From Acidothermales bacterium (lineage in GTDB: Bacteria; Actinomycetota; Actinomycetes; Streptosporangiales; WHST01), in assembly GCA_017354575.1 (NCBI GenBank), contig JAFMQP010000251.1, positions 1 through 6,187 on the forward strand: a DNA stretch of 6,187 nucleotides, given 5' to 3'. Position numbers and translations under genes: made by a program. The notes under the pieces are model-generated. The model saw only the letters and a list, made by a program, of their open reading frames with translations. It made no database searches and was not told the origin of the DNA. The number at the start of each line of letters is the position of its first letter. Position 1 is the first letter of the stretch. This document shows positions 1 through 4,876 of this stretch, piece by piece.

Positions 1-1
1 G

Positions 2-991
2 CACGTGCGCGTCTCCGTCGACATGCAGGGCGTCGTCACCGTCATGCTCGGCAGCGTGCCGCAGGGACAGGGGCACGCCACCGTCGCGCGGCGCATCGTC
101 GCCGACCGCCTAGGCCTGCCCGTGGAGCAGGTGCACGCCGTCGTCGACATGGACACCGCGGTGACGCCGTGGACGCTCACGTCCGGCAGCTACTCGTCGC
201 GGTTCGCGCCGCTGGTCACCAGCGCGGTCGTCGCCGCCGTCGACCGCATCGCAGACACGATAAGGGTTGCCGGCTCCGTGCTGCTCGACGCGCCCGAGGA
301 CGAACTGGAGCTCGCGGACGGCGACGTCCGGCACCGTGACGACCCGACGCGTGCGGTCGCGTTCCGGCACACCGCCGGGCTCGTGCACTGGGACCCCGGT
401 GCGCTACCCGACGGCGTGAACGCACGACTGTACGAGGAAGCGGCGTTCACGCCGCCGCAGGCGAAGGCGGCGACCCGCGACGACCGCATCAACTCCAGCC
501 TGTGCTACGGCTTCGTCGCCGAGGTCGTGGGCGTCGCGATCGACCCGGACACCTTTCAGATCAACGTCGATCGCGTGTCCAGCGTGCACGACGCGGGCAC
601 CGTGCTCGACCAGCGCCTGGTCGACGGCCAGGTGCACGGCGCACTCGCCCACGGCCTCGGCGGTGCGCTGTACGAGGAGCTGCACTACTCCGAGGCGGGC
701 CAACCGGTGTCGGCGACGTTCCTCGACTACCTGTGCCCGACGTCCGCCGAGGCCTGCTACGACCTCCGCACCGACCACGTTGTGTCGCCGTCACCGCTGA
801 CACCGTTGGGAGCAAAGGGATGCGGAGAGGGCTCGTCGATGAGCTTCCCCGCCGCGCTCGCGAACGCCGTCGCCGACGCCGTTGCGCCCGTGGGCGCCGA
901 CCTCACCGCCTTGCCCGTGCACGGGAACGTCCTGCACGACCTGATCGACCGACGAGAGGAGACGGACACGCATGCCGCTGACAGGAGGTGA
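2..991 (+). CDS. Molybdenum hydroxylase large (molybdopterin-binding) subunit, C-terminal part, 5' end outside window
   Basis: This is the C-terminal ~330 residues of a xanthine dehydrogenase/CoxL-type large subunit, which normally has about 750-800 residues. The reading frame is open to the window edge, and the first codons (His-Val-Arg-Val) sit inside a beta-strand region, so the real start lies upstream. Seen: the GQGHAT motif (codons near 68-85) of the second molybdopterin-binding domain, the SGSYSSR stretch, and near the C-terminus AKGCGEGSSMSFPAALANAVADA. The Glu codon at 827-829 in this stretch aligns with the catalytic glutamate that deprotonates the Mo-OH ligand in this family. The protein would hydroxylate a substrate with water-derived oxygen in the cytoplasm and pass electrons to the iron-sulfur subunit at 2624. 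The active-site loop that separates CO dehydrogenases (AYxCSFR) from other hydroxylases is outside the window, so the substrate is unknown. Its last 20 bp overlap the next gene. Family assignment is firm; substrate is not. Confidence 0.93.
   Translation, partial: HVRVSVDMQGVVTVMLGSVPQGQGHATVARRIVADRLGLPVEQVHAVVDMDTAVTPWTLTSGSYSSRFAPLVTSAVVAAVDRIADTIRVAGSVLLDAPEDELELADGDVRHRDDPTRAVAFRHTAGLVHWDPGALPDGVNARLYEEAAFTPPQAKAATRDDRINSSLCYGFVAEVVGVAIDPDTFQINVDRVSSVHDAGTVLDQRLVDGQVHGALAHGLGGALYEELHYSEAGQPVSATFLDYLCPTSAEACYDLRTDHVVSPSPLTPLGAKGCGEGSSMSFPAALANAVADAVAPVGADLTALPVHGNVLHDLIDRREETDTHAADRR
954..962 (+). promoter_or_regulatory. Ribosome binding site for the enoyl-CoA hydratase gene
   Basis: The purine run GAGAGGAGA lies 9 nt before the ATG at 972, inside the end of the large-subunit gene. 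It supports the ATG at 972 as the start. A second, stronger Shine-Dalgarno match (AGGAGGTGA, 983-991) lies just after that ATG but has no ATG, GTG or TTG in frame at a suitable distance. Confidence 0.6.
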
Positions 992-1751
992 GGTCCGGCT
1001 GGAGCGCGGTCACGACGGCGCGGTCGCGTACCTGACGCTGGCGAACGGCCCGATGACCATCATCACGTGGGAGATGCGCCAGCGGGTGGCGGAGCGGTTC
1101 GCCGAGATCGACCGTGACGACGCCGTCCGCGTGGTCGTCGTCCGCTCGGCCGGCGAGCAGTTCTCGTCCGGCGGCGACATCGCGGGTTTCATGGAGGTCG
1201 AACCGGTCGACTTCACCGACCTCGGGCAGAACGTCACGGCGGCCGCGCGCAGCCCCAAGCCCGTCGTCTGCGCGGTCGACGGCTACTGCTTCGGCGTCGG
1301 GTTGGAGCTCGCGCTGTCGTGCGACATCCGGCTCGCCACCTCGCGCAGCCAGTTCGCGCTGCCCGAGATGCGTCTCGGCATGATCCCCGGAAGCGGTGGT
1401 ACGCAACGGCTTGCGCGCCTCATCGGCCTGAGCCGCGCGAAGTTCCACGTGCTCACGGCGACGCGGATCAAGGCGGAGCAGGCACTGGACTGGGGACTGG
1501 TCGCCGGCGTATCCGCGGACCGCGACGAGCTCGACGCGACCACGGAGAAGACGGTCCAGACCCTGCTGGGCTTCTCGCCTCTCGCCCTGCGCGCGGGCAA
1601 GGAGGTGCTCGACAAGGGTGTCGACGGGCCGCTCTACACGGGCATCGAGCTGGAGCGCAAGGCGTATGCGATGCTCCGGTCGACACACGACTTCGCCGAG
1701 GGCGTCGCGGCGTTCACCGAGAAGCGCACGCCGAAGTTCCAGGGACGCTGA
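972..1751 (+). CDS. Enoyl-CoA hydratase/isomerase (crotonase) family protein
   Basis: This 259-residue protein is the usual length of a single-domain crotonase, which adds water across a 2-enoyl-CoA double bond or does related CoA-thioester chemistry. Seen: first oxyanion-hole segment FSSGGDI (residues 64-70); second oxyanion-hole segment GYCFGVGLELALSCD (104-118); and LPEMRLGMIPGSGGTQRL (130-147). Glu112 and Glu132 line up with the two catalytic glutamates of mitochondrial crotonase (Glu144 and Glu164), which favours a true hydratase over an isomerase that lacks one of them. The N-terminal NGPMTIITWEM (25-35) replaces the common RPEARNALN-type segment. The gene overlaps the large subunit by 20 bp and ends 6 bp before the FAD subunit, so it is embedded in the molybdenum hydroxylase operon. 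This suggests that the hydroxylase substrate or product is handled as a CoA ester, which is an inference. The start is chosen from the 954-962 RBS. Confidence 0.93.
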   Translation: MPLTGGEVRLERGHDGAVAYLTLANGPMTIITWEMRQRVAERFAEIDRDDAVRVVVVRSAGEQFSSGGDIAGFMEVEPVDFTDLGQNVTAAARSPKPVVCAVDGYCFGVGLELALSCDIRLATSRSQFALPEMRLGMIPGSGGTQRLARLIGLSRAKFHVLTATRIKAEQALDWGLVAGVSADRDELDATTEKTVQTLLGFSPLALRAGKEVLDKGVDGPLYTGIELERKAYAMLRSTHDFAEGVAAFTEKRTPKFQGR

Positions 1752-1757
1752 GGCCGG

Positions 1758-2627
1758 ATGAAGGCGGCACCGTTCGCGTACGTCCGGCCGGCGACGGTCG
1801 CGGACGCGGTGGCGGCGCTCGCCGAGACGGGCGGGGACGGCAAGGTACTCGCCGGCGGGCAGTCACTCGTCCCGGTACTGGCGATGCGCCTCGGCCGGCC
1901 CGGCACCCTCGTCGACGTCAACGCGATAGCCGGGTTGGACGAGCTGGCGACGACGGACGTCGGCTTGCGCGTCGGCGCGGCCGTACGCCAGCGTCGGCTC
2001 GAACACGAGCCTGCGGCGCGAGCGGTGCCGTTGTTGGGAATGGCGCTGCCGTTCGTCGGCCATCGCGAGCTGCGCAGCCGCGGCACCGTCTGCGGCAGCC
2101 TCGCTCACGCGGACCCCGCGGCGGAGTTGCCCGCCGTGGCCTGCTGCCTGAACGCGACGCTCGACGTCACCGGACGGCGCGGTAACCGCACCGTGCCGGC
2201 GCCGGAGTTCTTCACCGGTGCGATGACGACCGTGCTCGAACCTGACGAGCTGCTCACAGCGGTGACGTTCCCCCTCGCCCGTGCCGGCGAGGGTTTCGGG
2301 TTCGCGGAGGTCGCGCGACGGCACGGCGACTTCGCGCTCGCCGGTGTCGTCACACGTGTACGCGTCACCGACGGCGTCGTGGCCGAGGCCGTGCTCGCCG
2401 CGTTCGGGGTGTCCGACCGGCCGGTCGTCCGCGACGTCACCGACGTCGTACGCGCGCACGGGACGGAGACCGGTGCACTGCGCGACCCGATGAACCAGTT
2501 CGCGGCGGACGTCGTCGACACCGCGGGCGACGCGCACGGCTCGACGGCGTACCGGCGCCGGCTGTTCGCGGCGCTCGCCGCCCGCGAACTGGCCGCCGCC
2601 TACCGGAAAGGTTCCGAAACCCAATGA
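1758..2627 (+). CDS. Molybdenum hydroxylase medium (FAD-binding) subunit, CoxM-like
   Basis: This 289-residue protein has the length of CoxM/NdhA-type FAD subunits, which carry electrons from the [2Fe-2S] subunit to FAD and then to an acceptor. Seen: the first FAD pyrophosphate-binding motif AGGQSL (residues 32-37) after KAAPFAYVRPATVADAVAAL; the second FAD motif region GHRELRSRGTVCGSLAHADP (101-120); and a C-terminal domain resembling the CO dehydrogenase flavoprotein C-terminal domain (from about 175 onward). The usual TxGGS of the second motif is TVCGS here, with Cys112 in place of the first glycine. There is no cysteine-rich insertion like the extra [4Fe-4S] domain of 4-hydroxybenzoyl-CoA reductase, which argues against that enzyme. 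The start ATG follows the previous stop by 6 bp and has only a weak RBS-like GAGG. The stop overlaps the next start in an ATGA, pointing to translational coupling. Confidence 0.93.
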   Translation: MKAAPFAYVRPATVADAVAALAETGGDGKVLAGGQSLVPVLAMRLGRPGTLVDVNAIAGLDELATTDVGLRVGAAVRQRRLEHEPAARAVPLLGMALPFVGHRELRSRGTVCGSLAHADPAAELPAVACCLNATLDVTGRRGNRTVPAPEFFTGAMTTVLEPDELLTAVTFPLARAGEGFGFAEVARRHGDFALAGVVTRVRVTDGVVAEAVLAAFGVSDRPVVRDVTDVVRAHGTETGALRDPMNQFAADVVDTAGDAHGSTAYRRRLFAALAARELAAAYRKGSETQ

Positions 2628-3832
2628 CCCAAACGGTTCGGGCGGCCGCGGACGAGAGCGTGGACGTGCGGCTCACCGTCAACGGGACGCCCGCCGTCGT
2701 CCACGTACAGCCCCGCGTGACGCTCGCCGACACGCTGCGGGAGCAGCTCGGTCTCACCGGTACGCACCTCGGCTGCGAGCACGGCGTGTGCGGCATGTGC
2801 ACGGTGCTCGTCGACGGCGAGGCGGCGCGGTCGTGCCTGCTGTTCGCCGTCCAGTGCGAGGGCGCGGACGTCGTCACGGTCGAAGGGCTCGGCACGCCGG
2901 ACGCGCAACACCCGCTGCAGCAGGCGTTCTCGCACCACCACGCGCTGCAGTGCGGCTTCTGCACGCCCGGCTTCCTGATGAGCGCGTACGACCTCCTGGC
3001 GCATCGCACCGACGTGCAGCCGGACGAGTTGCCAGAGGAGCTGTCCGGCGTGCTGTGCCGGTGCACCGGGTACCGCAACATCGTCGCGGCTGTCGCCGAC
3101 GTCGCGGCCGCGTGTCCCGAGGGTGTGCCCGAGCCGGGAAACCTCGGCGAGCGCACGCTCGTCGGCCGGCGGGCCGGCGACATGACGCATCACGCGCCGG
3201 AGCGGTCCGAACAGGAGGCATCGCGGGCGCCCGAGCGGGTCGCCGTCCCGTCAGGCACGCCGACCACGCGGGTGGACGTCTCCGCCCGGATGACCTCGCC
3301 CGTCGAGAAGGTATGGGACGTGCTCGGCGACGTCGAGCGGCTGGCGCCGTGCCTGCCGGGCGCGGAGGTGACCGAGGCGATCGGCGAGGACCGTTACCGG
3401 GGACGCGCCCGCGTCTCGCTCGGCCCGATCCGGCTCGTGTTCAACGGTGTCGCGCAGGTGATCGAGCGCGACGCCGACCGCCGTCTGCTGCACGTCGTCG
3501 GACAGGGCGCGGACGCGGGTGGCAGCCGAACCCAGGCGGACATGCGTATCGTCGTGTACGAGGCCGACGACGGCACCACGCTGCACGCCGAGGCCGACCT
3601 GTACCTCAGCGGACGGATCGCGCAGTTCGGCCGCGCGCTCGCCGGGGACGTGAGCAGGCGCATGTTCGAGGATTTCGCCGCGGCACTCGACGAGGCCGCC
3701 GCAACGGGCAGCGCGCCCGCCCGGCGCCGCGCCGGGCTCCGGCTCGCGGTGGGCGCGGCGTTGGCGGGCATCGGCGGTGTCGTGCGGCGGCTGGCGCTGC
3801 GCGTGCGATCCGAGGTCAGAAGAACCAGTTGA
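2624..3832 (+). CDS. Fusion of [2Fe-2S] small subunit (CoxS-like) and CoxG-like SRPBCC domain
   Basis: This 402-residue protein is far longer than a normal ~160-residue small subunit. Residues ~12-165 are a complete CoxS: Cys51, Cys56, Cys59 and Cys71 form the plant-ferredoxin-type cluster site, and Cys110, Cys113, Cys145 and Cys147 (QCGFCTPGF, LCRCTGYRNI) form the second cluster site. A Pro/Glu/Arg/Ala-rich linker covers about 166-214. Residues ~215-360 match the CO dehydrogenase subunit G (SRPBCC/START-like) fold: VDVSARMTSPVEKVWDVLGD, then LAPCLPGAEV, then the GRIAQFGRAL region. The tail (367-402) is Arg-rich around a hydrophobic stretch at about 370-387, plausibly a membrane-contact helix. 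Known family role: small subunits relay electrons from Mo to FAD, and CoxG proteins are linked to membrane or quinone coupling of CO dehydrogenase. The fusion would tether that function to the enzyme (inference). No stop codon and no convincing internal start separates the halves. The ATGA overlap with the upstream gene sets the start. Confidence 0.92.
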   Translation: MTQTVRAAADESVDVRLTVNGTPAVVHVQPRVTLADTLREQLGLTGTHLGCEHGVCGMCTVLVDGEAARSCLLFAVQCEGADVVTVEGLGTPDAQHPLQQAFSHHHALQCGFCTPGFLMSAYDLLAHRTDVQPDELPEELSGVLCRCTGYRNIVAAVADVAAACPEGVPEPGNLGERTLVGRRAGDMTHHAPERSEQEASRAPERVAVPSGTPTTRVDVSARMTSPVEKVWDVLGDVERLAPCLPGAEVTEAIGEDRYRGRARVSLGPIRLVFNGVAQVIERDADRRLLHVVGQGADAGGSRTQADMRIVVYEADDGTTLHAEADLYLSGRIAQFGRALAGDVSRRMFEDFAAALDEAAATGSAPARRRAGLRLAVGAALAGIGGVVRRLALRVRSEVRRTS

Positions 3833-4322
3833 TCCGGCCGTGATCACGCGGGCTGAACTCGCCGAAACTGCCGCTGTAGAACGTCAACGGCTCGCCTTCG
3901 CGGGTACACGTGCGCACGATCCGGCCGAGGTACAGCACGTGGTCGCCGGCGGGGATCTCCTGTTCCGTCGTGCACTCCAGGTGTGCCAGCGCATCCGGCA
4001 CGACGGGCACCTCGTGCCTTCCGTACTCGAGCGGCAGCCCGGCGAAGTGGTCGGTGCCGCCGCGCGCGAACCGGCGCGCGATCCCCTCCTGCCGCGACGA
4101 CACGACGGACACCGCGAACGCGCCGGCGCGGCTCACCGCGTCCGTCGTCCTTGCGCCGGACATCAGGCTCACCAGCAGCAGCGGCGGGTCGAGCGAGACG
4201 GACGTGAGCGAGTTGACCGTCATGCCGTGCGGCTCGTCGTCCACGATCGTCGTGACGACGGCGACGCCGGTCGCGAACCGGCTCATCGTCATCCGCAGCA
4301 CGTCCGCGCCGATGTCACTCAT
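3816..4322 (-). CDS. Flavin reductase-like (HpaC-type) FMN-binding protein
   Basis: This 168-residue protein has the typical size of the small component of two-component flavin monooxygenases, which reduces FMN or FAD with NAD(P)H and supplies it to the oxygenase in the cytoplasm. Seen: the N-terminal family signature RFATGVAVVTT (residues 15-25), the flavin-binding stretch PHGMTVNSLTSVSLDPPLLL (31-50), AFAVSVVSSRQ (68-78), and GDHVLYLGRIV (126-136) with the conserved His128. The ATG at 4322 is the only in-frame start after an upstream stop, and the distance from Met1 to RFATGV is normal for the family. The RBS is weak (GGTGG, six bases upstream). The likely partner is the HpaB-type oxygenase at 4874-6187, although a cupin gene and a 130-bp palindrome lie between them. 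The 3' end overlaps the convergent CoxS-CoxG gene by 17 bp. NADH/NADPH and FMN/FAD preference cannot be read from the sequence. Confidence 0.92.
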   Translation of the reverse strand: MSDIGADVLRMTMSRFATGVAVVTTIVDDEPHGMTVNSLTSVSLDPPLLLVSLMSGARTTDAVSRAGAFAVSVVSSRQEGIARRFARGGTDHFAGLPLEYGRHEVPVVPDALAHLECTTEQEIPAGDHVLYLGRIVRTCTREGEPLTFYSGSFGEFSPRDHGRINWFF

Positions 4323-4354
4323 GCCGCGCCACCGACGAGGGCCGGGAGGGGGTT

Positions 4355-4484
4355 GAAATGATCATGTTATGTAGGCGATTTCCGTGACCACACGCCGAGC
4401 ACCAGCTCCACACGGTGGGCAGGCCATGTGAAGGTGCAACTCGCGATGTGATCACGGAAATGACGTACATAACATGATCATTTC
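4355..4484. repeat. 130-bp gap-free imperfect palindrome (inverted repeat with 19-bp perfect outer arms)
   Basis: The gap between the cupin stop (4514) and the flavin reductase start (4322) is 191 bp, and two thirds of it is one palindrome centred at 4419.5. The arms 4355-4373 (GAAATGATCATGTTATGTA) and 4466-4484 are exact reverse complements. After four bases with one match, 4378-4387 (ATTTCCGTGA) pairs perfectly with 4452-4461, then 4389-4392 with 4447-4450, 4396-4399 with 4440-4443, and shorter runs continue to the centre. Without any gap, 49 of 65 position pairs are complementary. The outer arms are AT-rich, unlike the GC-rich surroundings. I see no clear target-site duplication at the edges. 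Possible identities are a MITE-like element, a large hairpin in the minus-strand transcript (terminator or processing site for the cupin mRNA), or paired operators for the flavin reductase promoter. The structure is certain; its role is open. Confidence 0.9.
4358..4481. promoter_or_regulatory. Candidate operator cluster: four TGATCA-like cores
   Basis: Inside the large palindrome, the 8-bp palindromes ATGATCAT (4358-4365 and 4474-4481) and GTGATCAC (4448-4455) each contain TGATCA, and a degenerate copy GTGACCAC lies at 4384-4391. Within each arm the two cores are centred 26 bp apart, about 2.5 helical turns. This would suit a dimeric regulator binding to control the flavin reductase gene, whose ATG is 33 bp from the nearer arm. 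On the minus strand the arm contains TAACAT (complement of 4364-4369) as a poor -10 match, but no good -35 is visible. The repeated cores are partly forced by the palindrome, so independent evidence of regulation is weak. Confidence 0.3.
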
Positions 4485-4513
4485 GAGAAGGGGCGGACGA
4501 GAAGGACAGGCGG

Positions 4514-4864
4514 TCATGCGGGGTAGCGGACCTCGAAGGTGAGGCAGCCCTCGTCGCTGCGCCACGGACCGTGCTGCATCCCCGGCGGGCGGCAGGCGTA
4601 CATGCCGGCGGTGAACTTCTCGTTCAGCCGCAGGTCGGTGATCGACCCCTCGAGGATGTACACCTCCTCCCAGAAGTCGTGCGCCAGCACGCCGTTCGGC
4701 GTCGTGTCGCAACCTGGGGCGAACTTGAGCATCCGCGTGACGACGCCCTCCGGTGCCGCGTCGTCGGTGACGATGACACGTTCGGTGAGGGCGTCGACGG
4801 TGCCCGCGCAGGGGGTGAACCCGATCGGGGAGACGTCGAAGAACTCGTGCTCCGGCTTGGCCAT
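4514..4864 (-). CDS. Small single-domain cupin protein
   Basis: This 116-residue protein is the length of a one-domain cupin beta-barrel. Motif 1 is read as LAHDFWEEVYILEG (residues 60-73) with His62 and Glu66 as metal ligands; the family's usual first histidine is Leu60. Motif 2 is GMYACRPPGMQHGPW (87-101) with His98. Three of four canonical ligands are therefore present, so metal binding is possible but altered. Cupins of this kind next to catabolic oxygenases may be small dioxygenases, isomerases or ligand-binding accessory proteins; the sequence does not decide. The gene lies 9 bp after the HpaB-like oxygenase stop and has a good RBS, so it is co-transcribed and probably acts on the same substrate, its product, or that enzyme's function (inference). 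Confidence 0.88.
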   Translation of the reverse strand: MAKPEHEFFDVSPIGFTPCAGTVDALTERVIVTDDAAPEGVVTRMLKFAPGCDTTPNGVLAHDFWEEVYILEGSITDLRLNEKFTAGMYACRPPGMQHGPWRSDEGCLTFEVRYPA

Positions 4865-4868
4865 GGTG

Positions 4869-4876
4869 CCTCCCTA
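4869..4876 (-). promoter_or_regulatory. Ribosome binding site of the cupin gene overlapping the upstream stop codon
   Basis: Read on the minus strand, the sequence is TAGGGAGG, followed after four bases by the cupin ATG. The TAG stop of the oxygenase runs directly into the AGGGAGG Shine-Dalgarno sequence. This fixes the cupin start at 4864 and suggests translational coupling of the two genes. Confidence 0.7.

Noticed and set aside
1319..2185. Long plus-strand reading frame of 288 codons across the crotonase and FAD subunit genes.
   Set aside because: It is Arg/Ala/Gly-rich without domain motifs and overlaps two well-supported genes in another frame, as expected of a high-GC shadow frame.
1758..2627. 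4-hydroxybenzoyl-CoA reductase beta subunit.
   Set aside because: That subunit carries an additional cysteine-rich [4Fe-4S] insertion; this protein has normal CoxM length and no such insertion.
2624..3832. Two separate genes, CoxS and CoxG, with a CoxG start at Met187 (3182).
   Set aside because: No stop separates the halves and Met187 has no RBS. The AGGAGG at 3213-3218 has no start codon at a suitable distance.
2..3832. True aerobic CO dehydrogenase (coxMSL).
   Set aside because: The diagnostic active-site loop is outside the window, and the gene order and the embedded crotonase are unlike a standard cox operon, so no cox gene symbols were given.
4358..4387. Short ORF (Met-Ile-Met-Leu-Cys-Arg-Arg-Phe-Pro) on the plus strand preceded by GGGAGGGGG, with a similar nine-residue ORF on the minus strand of the other arm.
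   Set aside because: The similarity is forced by the inverted repeat. The plus-strand copy has no downstream gene to control, and the minus-strand copy has no RBS.
4355..4484. Classical rho-independent terminator for the cupin gene.
   Set aside because: The stem is far longer than usual and not GC-rich at its base, and no T tract follows on the minus strand. A terminating role is not excluded, but it is not the standard form.
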